Below, one piece after another: positions 6,671 to 13,845 of a DNA stretch of 29,412 nucleotides. The translations under genes were made by a program, and so were the position numbers. The notes beneath the pieces are model-generated. The model ran no database searches and was not told where the DNA came from. It saw nothing but the letters and a program-made list of their open reading frames with translations. Origin of the DNA: JBGOTP01 sp041476545 (GTDB lineage Bacteria; Acidobacteriota; Vicinamibacteria; Vicinamibacterales; CAVVIG01); the NCBI GenBank assembly GCA_041476545.1, contig JBGOTP010000013.1, positions 1-29,412 of the forward strand, given 5' to 3'. The stretch's first letter is position 1; each line of letters begins with the position of its first letter.

Positions 6671-8101
6671 TCAGCGGATCCGCTTGGCAATCCAGTCGGA
6701 GACGGTCTTCAATGCCACTGGCGCCATCGTCTCTTCGATCTGCGCGTATTCATTCGGCGACCCGGTCGTCGCGGTCTGAAACAGGTGATTCAGCTGTGGG
6801 AGATGGATGGCCGTCACGTCACGGTTGCCACCGGCCTTGAGTGCGGCTTCGATGGCGGGGAGATTTTCGGCGTAGGGCACCTGCAGGTCGCGCTCGCCGA
6901 TGAGCGCAAGGACAGGGCATGTTAACTTTGACAGCGCCGGCCGTGGATCGTAGGTGAGGAAGTAGCGGAACCATGGGGTCGAGACGCTTTTGAACTGTGC
7001 GTTCAACTGAGCGGCGATGGCCGGCTTCTGCGCGGCCGGTGCGGCAGCGACGAATTCGTCTCGCAACGCGGCGAACTTCGCGTCGGCGGCAGCCAGGTCT
7101 TTCTCGGTCTTCATGATTGCGAAAATGCGTTCCTGCAGCCGCTGGTTGGCGGCGACTTGCGCGTCCGTCGCTCCATTGGCCCGGTTCACTGCCGCGGCCT
7201 GCAGGTAGAGAATCTGCTCGCCGGGGAGTCCGGGGCCGGCGAGCATGACGATGAACGCGACGTCTTTCGAGCGCGTCGCGACAATTGGGGCAATGAGGCC
7301 GCCCTCGCTGTGCCCGATGAGGCCGATGTGCGCCGTGTCGATCTCTCGGCGGCCCTTGAGATACGCGATGCCGGCCAGCACGTCGCCCGCGAAGTCGTCG
7401 CTCGTGGCGGTGTCTGTCGTGCCGGACGATCCGCCGACACCGCGGTCGTCCACGCGCAGCACCGCGATACCGTTGCGGGTCAGGTGATCCGCGAGCACGA
7501 GGAACGGTTTGTGACCGAAGACGGTCTCGTCACGATCTTCGGGGCCCGACCCGCTGATGAGGATGACCGCGGGTGATCGCACGGCTGAGCGCGGCAGCGT
7601 CAGGGTTCCCGCGAAGGTGATCCCTCCCGCCCTGTTTTGGTACCTGACTTGTTCCTCCAGGTAGGGAGGCGGCGTCGTGACGTCCCGGGCTTCCTGGGGT
7701 CGCTTGGGAACGGCTGCTTCGCCGCGCGTCAATACCAGCGGGAACGAGCCGCCGCCCTGTGTGAACGTGCCCTCGATGCGCGACCCGTCGGTCGACAACC
7801 GTCCCTCGAACGAGATCCCGGCGCTTTTCAGCGCGAACCGCACGACGTTTCCCGCGAGTGACACCTCCGCCGGCATTCCCGTGACGCCCTGATCGAGGCT
7901 GTCGAGCGTCGCGGTCAATGCGCCGTCCGGCGCCTGGGAAACCTTGAACGCCAGACGCAGATTCACCGCGCCGGTCGCCAAGGTGCCCTGCCACGAGCCG
8001 GCGATTCCGGCGGATGACGTCTGGGTTGCCGCACCCCGGACCGCCGGTGCCTGCACGACGACGCACGCTGCCAGCAGGGCGACAACGATCCGCATTTTCA
8101 T
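6671..8101 (-). CDS. Secreted alpha/beta hydrolase
   Basis: This encodes 476 aa with a clear signal peptide (residues 1-24, ending VRGAA). An N-terminal beta-rich domain (about 30-130; GSWQGTL repeated in style by GRLSTDGSRIEGTF) resembles lipocalin-like modules found before these hydrolases. The alpha/beta hydrolase domain follows, with the nucleophile elbow GHSEGG (Ser265), the acid in GERDLQVP (Asp405) and the base in LPQLNHLFQ (His439). RVDDRGVGGSSG near 216-227 is the usual loop of the dienelactone hydrolase/prolyl oligopeptidase-like group. It is likely a periplasmic esterase or peptidase; the substrate cannot be told. The MutS-like gene follows 16 bases later. TAGAAT lies at 8113-8108, only a few bases before the ATG, so the mRNA could be nearly leaderless. 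Confidence 0.85.
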   Translation of the reverse strand: MKMRIVVALLAACVVVQAPAVRGAATQTSSAGIAGSWQGTLATGAVNLRLAFKVSQAPDGALTATLDSLDQGVTGMPAEVSLAGNVVRFALKSAGISFEGRLSTDGSRIEGTFTQGGGSFPLVLTRGEAAVPKRPQEARDVTTPPPYLEEQVRYQNRAGGITFAGTLTLPRSAVRSPAVILISGSGPEDRDETVFGHKPFLVLADHLTRNGIAVLRVDDRGVGGSSGTTDTATSDDFAGDVLAGIAYLKGRREIDTAHIGLIGHSEGGLIAPIVATRSKDVAFIVMLAGPGLPGEQILYLQAAAVNRANGATDAQVAANQRLQERIFAIMKTEKDLAAADAKFAALRDEFVAAAPAAQKPAIAAQLNAQFKSVSTPWFRYFLTYDPRPALSKLTCPVLALIGERDLQVPYAENLPAIEAALKAGGNRDVTAIHLPQLNHLFQTATTGSPNEYAQIEETMAPVALKTVSDWIAKRIR

Positions 8102-8107
8102 GAGTGC

Positions 8108-8113
8108 ATTCTA
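8108..8113 (-). promoter_or_regulatory. Possible -10 element of the hydrolase/MutS operon
   Basis: TAGAAT (5 of 6 to TATAAT) is read on the minus strand and ends six bases before the ATG at 8101. No good -35 is found at 16-18 bases. Such placement is seen in leaderless transcripts. It is a suggestion only. Confidence 0.3.
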
Positions 8114-8197
8114 CGTCCTGTCGGCGTCGGGGCCATTACTCCCGCGAGCCGGTTCGACGACGCGGGAAATGGCACCTTCGCGACCCGTCGGCGGAAT

Positions 8198-8220
8198 GCC
8201 TCAGCTCCGTGAGCTGAGGC
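8198..8220. repeat. Perfect 10-bp palindrome with 3-nt loop (REP-like or terminator)
   Basis: GCCTCAGCTC (8198-8207), loop CGT, GAGCTGAGGC (8211-8220). It sits in the 271-base space between the ABC permease stop and the hydrolase start, where nothing else is recognisable. There is no T-run. It has the same 10-3-10 design as the palindrome at 11019-11041. Confidence 0.65.
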
Positions 8221-8372
8221 GGACGTTTGGCGCTACGGTGCAATTTCCCATCTGCGCTGAGACGCGTCGCTCACACGGCTCGCGTGCGCAACGGCCCCGC
8301 CGCCGATTGCGAGCGGTCCTTGCGGCTGCACCTCGTGGCGCTCGTCGCGCCGACTTCTGAGCAGCGGCCGAT

Positions 8373-10088
8373 TCAAGTCGAGCCGCTCCTCACGTGGGCG
8401 ATGTCGAGGGTCAGCGTTCGGTCCGCGTCCAGGGATTCGTCGTCAGTCTGGTCGGTGGCGTCGTGCGCCCCGCGGCGGCCAGCGGTCTCGAGTCCGGCAA
8501 TGACCGCGACGCTGCACGCCAGAAAGGTGAGCCAGGCATTCGGGCGCGGCAGGATGAACAGATCGAGGCGCGCGGGCCAGTACGCAAACAGATACAGGCC
8601 CATTGCGTACAGAAACCAGCGCGTTCTGAGCCGCGCGTGGCCCGGTTCGTACGCGCGCGTGAACGGCGTGTGATGAATGGTCAGCGCCATCATGTCGACC
8701 AGCAGGATGACGAGCGCCACAACCACCAAGGCGTGCCGTGCCGCCAGCGTCCAGCCAATCAGCGGCACGAGCAGGGCGCAGATGATCAACACTCGCGGCG
8801 CCAGGAAGCCGATCATGGCGGCACGCACGGCGAGCCATCGTTCCACCACATGGCCAGACGAGTTAGCGCGGAACGACCAGGATGCAGGAAGCTCGCTCGG
8901 CTTGAAGAACGACGCGCGCAAGCCGACCGCCATCCAGTAGCCCATGACGAGCGGGATCCACAGCACGGCCGTGCGCGGACGCATCAGGGATTCGACACTT
9001 CGGACACTCCTCGAGAGACCGGCGACGACAATCGCAGCGCCGACCGCCGCGTTCATGGCCATGGGTGCCTGCAGCGCGCGGTTGCGGGCCAGCGTCATCA
9101 GGATGAAGTCGGCGATCGCCCGAGCGCTGGTGTGGCGGCCGACCAGGAGTCGCGCGAGTGTCCGGCTCACCTGAGCGGCGCCAAGAAAGCCAGGCGATGC
9201 GGGCGGGCTGAGGGCCGCGCGCATCTGCCGGTGGAATTCCGCGACGGACACCGCAATCGCGCCCACAACGGCGATCGACGTTCCGGTGATCGCCCGCCAC
9301 GTGTGAGTCATGAACGGGAACGCCGGATCGAAGGCGCGCGGCGATCCGCGCAGTTGTTCGAACACACCCGCAAACCAGGCGGGCGGCATCCAGTTCGTGA
9401 ACGTGGCCGTGACGAACGGCACTTGCCAGATGGCCGGCGAGAGCACGACGAGGCACAGCACGGAGACGACGAAGAGAAACTGGAGCGGGGGACCGCACGC
9501 GGCAGCCAGCGCCTGGCGGCCGAGCAGCATCACGCCTCCGCGCACGGTCACGATCGCGGCGAAGACAAAGACGCTGGCGCCAGTTGTGGCGACGAGCATG
9601 GCGAAGAGGTGCGTGACGAAGACGATCGCGCCGAGTTGATCGGAGGTGGTCAACGCAAACATCACGGCGTTGAACATGCTGATCGCCAGGGACCCGGCTG
9701 CTAGAAACGTCGCCAGCGCGGCGAGCTTGGCGCCGAGAATCGTTCGATTTCGAAGCGGCAGGCTACCGAGCACCATGGCATCGCGTCGATCAAAGGTCAG
9801 CGCGTCCCATGCCAGCACGGTGACCAAGCCCACCGCGACCATGGAATAGGTCGTGAGGAAGAATGCGATCCACGCCAACAAGTCGTCCACCCGCGATGGC
9901 GGTACCCGCCCGAGCCTGGAGAGAATCACGGCGCTCTGGAATCCGGGGAAGAGCAGAATCAACATGAACGCCCCGGGTACCAGCAAGAAGATCAGGACCC
10001 AGACGATCGTCTGATGGAGCTGGAGATCCGACGTGACCGATTCGTTGGTGAAGAACTGCGCGAAGAACATCCGCCACAAGATCCTCAC
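8373..10088 (-). CDS. ABC transporter permease
   Basis: This encodes 571 aa with about ten hydrophobic segments, among them TIVWVLIFLLVPGAFMLILL, LLAWIAFFLTTYSMVAVGLV, FLFVVSVLCLVVL and ALVVVALVILLVDMMAL. A short motif-free cytoplasmic loop follows the first half, and the C-terminal tail is acidic. It has no ATPase motif and no binding-protein motif; as the partner of the ATPase encoded just upstream it should form the membrane channel of an exporter. The start is GTG 10088, which overlaps the ATPase stop in the four bases GTGA (10085-10088), so translation is coupled. The same frame stays open up to 11048 over the ATPase gene, but that part is antisense-frame noise. The substrate is unknown. 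An ATG at 10070 is an alternative start. Confidence 0.8.
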   Translation of the reverse strand: MRILWRMFFAQFFTNESVTSDLQLHQTIVWVLIFLLVPGAFMLILLFPGFQSAVILSRLGRVPPSRVDDLLAWIAFFLTTYSMVAVGLVTVLAWDALTFDRRDAMVLGSLPLRNRTILGAKLAALATFLAAGSLAISMFNAVMFALTTSDQLGAIVFVTHLFAMLVATTGASVFVFAAIVTVRGGVMLLGRQALAAACGPPLQFLFVVSVLCLVVLSPAIWQVPFVTATFTNWMPPAWFAGVFEQLRGSPRAFDPAFPFMTHTWRAITGTSIAVVGAIAVSVAEFHRQMRAALSPPASPGFLGAAQVSRTLARLLVGRHTSARAIADFILMTLARNRALQAPMAMNAAVGAAIVVAGLSRSVRSVESLMRPRTAVLWIPLVMGYWMAVGLRASFFKPSELPASWSFRANSSGHVVERWLAVRAAMIGFLAPRVLIICALLVPLIGWTLAARHALVVVALVILLVDMMALTIHHTPFTRAYEPGHARLRTRWFLYAMGLYLFAYWPARLDLFILPRPNAWLTFLACSVAVIAGLETAGRRGAHDATDQTDDESLDADRTLTLDIAHVRSGST

Positions 10089-10864
10089 GCGGACGCCTTC
10101 ATGGCTGCAATGAGATCTTGCGATCGTTTGTCGACGCTCTCGACGTTCTCGTCTGCGACGAGCGCCGCGAACACGGCGTCGAGTGACGGCAGTTGGAGCG
10201 TCGCGCGGAGCGTCGCGACCGAGTCGTGGCCCACGATGATGCCGTCTTTCAGGATGACCACCCGCGAACAGACCTGCTCGACCACTTCGAGGACGTGCGA
10301 ACTGAAGACGACGATCTTTCCGTCGGCGGCGATGGCGCGCACGAAGGCTTTCAAAACACGCGCCGCGCTCACGTCCAGCCCGGAGAACGGCTCGTCGAGG
10401 ATGACGATGCGCGGGTTGTGGAGGAGGGCGGCGGCGATGAGGATCTTCTGCCGCATGCCCTTGGAATAGGACGATAGCGTCTGGTAGCGGTCGTCGTGGA
10501 TGCCGAACAGGTGAAGGAAGCGATCGATCTTGTCGTTCAGCACCTTGTCGGCCACACCGCGGAGGCGTCCGATCAACTGGAGGTATTCGGGGCCGGTCAG
10601 GTACGAGTAGAGGTGCGGCTCCTCCGGCACGTATCCGACCGACGCTTTGTAGGACAGCAGGTTCCACAGCACGTCCGTGCCGTCGAGATGGACGCTGCCA
10701 CTTGTCGGTCGTAACAGCCCGGTGAGGATCTTGACCGTCGTGCTCTTGCCCGAGCCGTTCGGCCCGAGCAGTCCCAAGACCTCGCCTGGACGTACCTCGA
10801 AAGATAGATCCTGGATTGCGCGCAGGCCGCCATAGTGCTTGGTGAGTGTGCGGACTTCGAGCAT
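10085..10864 (-). CDS. ABC transporter ATP-binding protein
   Basis: This encodes 259 aa, the cytoplasmic ATPase of an exporter-type ABC system (CcmA-like group). Walker A is GPNGSGKST at 34-42, the Q-loop region reads GYVPEEPHLY (Glu where many relatives carry Gln), the signature is SSYSKGMRQK at 131-140, Walker B is IVILDEP at 153-159 and the switch is VVFSSHVLE. The C-terminus after about residue 215 is a short helical extension ending in IAAMKASA. It is encoded first, and the permease follows with a 4-base overlap. An efflux role (peptide, lipid or antibiotic) is usual for this group, but no substrate-specific neighbour is present. The 287 bases upstream up to the LURP-like fragment contain one palindrome and no clear promoter. 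Confidence 0.92.
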   Translation of the reverse strand: MLEVRTLTKHYGGLRAIQDLSFEVRPGEVLGLLGPNGSGKSTTVKILTGLLRPTSGSVHLDGTDVLWNLLSYKASVGYVPEEPHLYSYLTGPEYLQLIGRLRGVADKVLNDKIDRFLHLFGIHDDRYQTLSSYSKGMRQKILIAAALLHNPRIVILDEPFSGLDVSAARVLKAFVRAIAADGKIVVFSSHVLEVVEQVCSRVVILKDGIIVGHDSVATLRATLQLPSLDAVFAALVADENVESVDKRSQDLIAAMKASA

Positions 10865-11018
10865 GGGTGGTTGGACACCGGGAACGCGGATTCGGTTCCA
10901 CGGGCCAGTGCTTTGTCACGTTCGCTGATGGCGCTGGTTGTCTGTGCTGCGTGAGCGAACCTTGCGAGCGGCGCGTCTCACGCGTCAGTTGGGAAACCGA
11001 ATCGTAGGGCCAACATCC

Positions 11019-11041
11019 GCGGCAACTCATGGAGTTGCCGC
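11019..11041. repeat. Perfect 10-bp palindrome with 3-nt loop (REP-like)
   Basis: GCGGCAACTC (11019-11028), loop ATG, GAGTTGCCGC (11032-11041). A second, weaker inverted pair follows directly: CATCTC (11041-11046) with GAGATG (11060-11065). It lies in the space between the ABC operon and the LURP-like fragment and shares its design with 8198-8220. It may be a mobile REP-type element or the edge of the rearranged segment to its right. Confidence 0.6.
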
Positions 11042-11151
11042 ATCTCACCGACAGATCCCGAGATGAGATTTCCCGCGCCGTCGAGCGGTTCGCTCATGCA
11101 GCACAGACGGCCAGCGCCGGCCTGTTTGACAACGTGGGACCTTGCGGCCGG

Positions 11152-11328
11152 TCAGCGTCGGTGGTCCGGGTGGCAGGCCATATCGATCACGACCGTGCTC
11201 GCCAGGATGAGCACGTCGTCTTGCCCGTCCTCGATGTCCACGCCATACGAATCTGTCCACGTGAACCACTGCTTCGAGACCGTCGCGACCGATCTCCCGC
11301 CGAACCCTTGTATGTCGCCGCGTGACAT
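11152..11328 (-). pseudogene. C-terminal fragment of a LURP-one-related (tubby C2-like) protein
   Basis: A 58-residue open frame whose residues VATVSKQWFTWTDSYGVDIE, followed by DGQDDVLILASTVVIDMACH, match the conserved last strands of LURP-one-related (LOR) proteins. The usual full length is about 160-200 aa. The upstream two thirds is absent; a TAG stands two codons before the ATG at 11328, and the sequence beyond it belongs to the HepT-like gene on the other strand. No ribosome site is visible. It is best read as a gene remnant truncated by recombination at about 11300-11330. LOR proteins bind membranes or phospholipids and are non-enzymatic. The identification rests on my recollection of the family's terminal motif. 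Confidence 0.5.
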
Positions 11329-11581
11329 CGTCTATGTCGGGCACATGCTCGACATGGCGACCAAGGCGGCGATCATTCAGATCATCGGCGAAGCCGGCCG
11401 CAACGGGTCCGGCCAATTCTGTGCCGAGCATCCAGAGATTCAGTGGGCGGACATTGTTGGCATGCGACATAAGGTTGTTCACGACTACCTGGGTGTTGAC
11501 GAGGACATCGTCTGGCAGGTCGTCACCGAGGACTTGCCAAAGTTGGTGGCCGCGCTCGAACCTCTGGTCGCATCGGGCTGA
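11312..11581 (+). CDS. Internally shortened HepT-like (DUF86) toxin
   Basis: This encodes 89 aa. The N-terminus SPRDIVYVGHMLDMATKA and the C-terminal half EHPEIQWADIVGMRHKVVHD, YLGVDEDIVWQVVTEDLP match the HepT family, the toxin partner of MntA nucleotidyltransferases. The R-x4-HxY motif is present as RHKVVHDY. Normal HepT is about 110-120 aa. Here the helix between TKA and IIQIIGEA (about 27-30 residues) is missing without loss of frame. No MntA gene stands upstream; that place is taken by the antisense LURP-like fragment, which overlaps the first 17 bases. No ribosome site is seen. It is probably a dead or decaying orphan toxin gene. The family call is good; functionality is doubtful. Confidence 0.65.
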   Translation: MSPRDIVYVGHMLDMATKAAIIQIIGEAGRNGSGQFCAEHPEIQWADIVGMRHKVVHDYLGVDEDIVWQVVTEDLPKLVAALEPLVASG

Positions 11582-11646
11582 AGCATATGACGCCCCTGTT
11601 GGCGCACATATGGTCCCGAAGTGGCTGGAATGCCTTCCGAACGGCC

Positions 11647-11675
11647 TTGTCCTTCAGATCTACCGCCAACATAGT
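11647..11675 (+). promoter_or_regulatory. glgX: Possible glgX promoter
   Basis: TTGTCC (11647-11652) and CATAGT (11670-11675) are spaced by 17 bases; each matches the sigma-70 consensus at four of six positions. Transcription would start near 11682, just upstream of the inverted repeat at 11691-11714. No better candidate lies in the 170-base gap before glgX. Confidence 0.35.
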
Positions 11676-11690
11676 TTAGCGTCCCGCTCA

Positions 11691-11714
11691 GCGTGCACGA
11701 TCAATCGTGCACGC
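11691..11714. promoter_or_regulatory. 11-bp perfect inverted repeat, operator or leader hairpin of glgX
   Basis: GCGTGCACGAT (11691-11701), two-base spacer CA, ATCGTGCACGC (11704-11714). It lies 37 bases before the glgX ATG and a few bases past the inferred start of transcription, which is a typical position for a repressor operator. As RNA it would form a very stable hairpin. The bases after it (CGTTGTTCCCTT) are only weakly T-rich, so a terminator for the HepT-like gene is less likely. Confidence 0.5.
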
Positions 11715-11751
11715 CGTTGTTCCCTTAGCGAAAGTCCTGCGATGATGTGGC

Positions 11752-13845
11752 ATGGCCATCTTCACCACTGAGCCAGGCGCGGCGCATCCGCTCGGCACGA
11801 CGACGTCGGCGGAGGGCACCACCTTCTCGCTGTTCTCGCAGGCGGCTACCGGCGTCGAGCTGCTGCTGTTTGACGACCCCCGGGCGACCGAGCCGCTGCA
11901 GGTCGTCCGGCTGGATCCGTTTCACAACAAGACGTTCCACTTCTGGCACGTGTTCGTGCGTGGTTGTGGGCCGGGAACCTTCTACGCATTTCGAGTGGAC
12001 GGACCGTTCGATCCGGCCGCGGGTCACCGGTTCAACCGCAACAAAGTGCTGATCGGTCCGTACGCGCGTGGCCTCTGCAAGCAGCTGTGGAGGCGCGCGG
12101 ACGCCGAGGGACCGGCGGACAATCTCGCGACATCCATGCGCTGTGCCGTGGTGGACCTCGCGTCGTACGACTGGGAAGGCGACCGGCCGCTGAAGCGGCC
12201 GATCCACGAGTCCATCATCTACGAACTGCACACGGGCGGATTCACGCGATCACCGAGCGCGCATGTCGCGCATCCGGGGACATTTGACGGCCTCGTGGAA
12301 AAGATCCCGCATCTCCAGGCGCTCGGCGTAACGGCTGTGGAACTGCTGCCGGTGTTCGAGTTCGACGACTCCGACTCGTCGCTGAATCCCGCCGGTGGCG
12401 TGATTCGCAACTATTGGGGCTACAGCCCGATCGGATTCTTCAGCCCGCACTCCGGCTATTCGGTGGACCAGACCGGCGCGTCCCGCATCAACGAGTTTCG
12501 CGATCTCGTCAAGGCCATGCACAAGGCCGGCATCGAAGTGATCCTCGACGTCGTGTTCAATCACACCGACGAGGGGAACGAGTTCGGTCCGACCCATTCG
12601 TTCCGGGGTATCGACAATCGGACGTTCTACGTCCTCGACTCGAACAACCTGGCGTCGTACTCCAACTACAGCGGCACCGGCAATACCTTCAACGCCAATC
12701 ACCCGCTTCCGCAGAAGTTCATTCTCGATTGCCTGCGGTTCTGGGTGGAGGAGATGCACGTCGATGGATTTCGTTTTGACGAAGGATCCATCCTGGCGCG
12801 CGGAGAAGACGGGGCGCCGCTCGTGCATCCTCCCGTGATCTGGCAAATCGAACTAGACGATGCGTTGGCCGACACCAAGGTGATTGCGGAGGCGTGGGAT
12901 GCCGCGGGTCTGTACCAGGTCGGGCATTTCCCAGGCGACAGGTGGGCCGAGTGGAACGGCGTGTACCGCGACGACATGCGCCGGTTCCTCAAAGGCGATC
13001 CCGGCATGACGGGCGCGGTGGCGTTACGTCTTGGTGGCAGCCCCGACATCTATCAGGGGGGTGAGACGCCCGAGAACAGCATCAACTTCATCACCGCCCA
13101 CGACGGCTTCACGTTGAACGACATGGTGTCGTACAACTACAAACACAACCTCGCGAACGGTGAAGGGAATCGCGATGGGATCGACAACAACCTGAGCTGG
13201 AACTGCGGCGTGGAGGGCCCCTCGGACGATCCCGCCGTCGATGCCTTACGGCGTCGACAGATCAGAAATGCCATGACGTTGTTGATGCTGTCGCGTGGCG
13301 TGCCGATGATGGTCGCCGGCGACGAGATCCGGCGCACGCAGGGCGGCAACAACAATGCGTACAACCAGGACAACGCGACGGGCTGGATCGACTGGGCGCT
13401 GGCCGAATCGCAGATCCACGTGCTGCGATTTGTTCAACGGATCATCGCGTTCCGCAAGGCGCATCCGTCGCTGTCGCGCCCCTGTTTCTACACTGGCGCG
13501 TTCGACGAACGCGGACTCGCCGACATCATCTGGCACGGGACACGGTTGCATAGCCCCGGGTTCGACGATCCCGAGGCGCGGGCGCTGGCCTGCACCATCG
13601 CCGGGGTCGACGGCAGCGCCGACCTGCACCTGATGATGAACATGTTCTGGGAGCCACTCGAGTTCGACGTGCCCGCGATTCCCGAACGGACCTGGCGGGT
13701 GGCGATCGATACGTTCGCGGAGAGCCCACACGACATCGCCGCCGAGGGTCAGGCGCCGCCGTTCATCGGATCCTCCTGCACGGTGCAAGCTCGCAGCATC
13801 GTCGTGCTCTCCTACCACCCGACCGCTTCGCCGTCCTTGCGGTGA
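11752..13845 (+). CDS. glgX: Glycogen debranching enzyme GlgX (isoamylase family)
   Basis: This encodes 697 aa of the GH13 isoamylase/GlgX type, which cleaves alpha-1,6 branches in glycogen-derived limit dextrins in the cytosol. An N-terminal CBM48-like domain (about 12-110, with TTFSLFSQAATGVELLLFD) precedes the barrel. Motifs: DVVFNHT 266-272; DGFRFDEGS with nucleophile Asp343; VIAEAWD with acid/base Glu380; FITAHDGFTLND with His450 and Asp451. After the nucleophile the sequence reads EGSILARGEDG, where Leu-Ala-Ser is usual. No glgA, glgB or glgP is near, so it stands alone. Its 3' end overlaps the convergent gamma-glutamyltransferase gene by 34 bases. The ribosome site before ATG 11752 is weak. 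Confidence 0.92.
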   Translation: MAIFTTEPGAAHPLGTTTSAEGTTFSLFSQAATGVELLLFDDPRATEPLQVVRLDPFHNKTFHFWHVFVRGCGPGTFYAFRVDGPFDPAAGHRFNRNKVLIGPYARGLCKQLWRRADAEGPADNLATSMRCAVVDLASYDWEGDRPLKRPIHESIIYELHTGGFTRSPSAHVAHPGTFDGLVEKIPHLQALGVTAVELLPVFEFDDSDSSLNPAGGVIRNYWGYSPIGFFSPHSGYSVDQTGASRINEFRDLVKAMHKAGIEVILDVVFNHTDEGNEFGPTHSFRGIDNRTFYVLDSNNLASYSNYSGTGNTFNANHPLPQKFILDCLRFWVEEMHVDGFRFDEGSILARGEDGAPLVHPPVIWQIELDDALADTKVIAEAWDAAGLYQVGHFPGDRWAEWNGVYRDDMRRFLKGDPGMTGAVALRLGGSPDIYQGGETPENSINFITAHDGFTLNDMVSYNYKHNLANGEGNRDGIDNNLSWNCGVEGPSDDPAVDALRRRQIRNAMTLLMLSRGVPMMVAGDEIRRTQGGNNNAYNQDNATGWIDWALAESQIHVLRFVQRIIAFRKAHPSLSRPCFYTGAFDERGLADIIWHGTRLHSPGFDDPEARALACTIAGVDGSADLHLMMNMFWEPLEFDVPAIPERTWRVAIDTFAESPHDIAAEGQAPPFIGSSCTVQARSIVVLSYHPTASPSLR

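Noticed and set aside
10089..11048. Upstream 320 codons of the open frame that leads into the ABC permease
   Set aside because: It runs over the ATPase gene in another frame of the same strand, is rich in Arg/Pro/His as expected of GC-rich out-of-frame reading, and the GTGA coupling at 10085-10088 gives a natural start.
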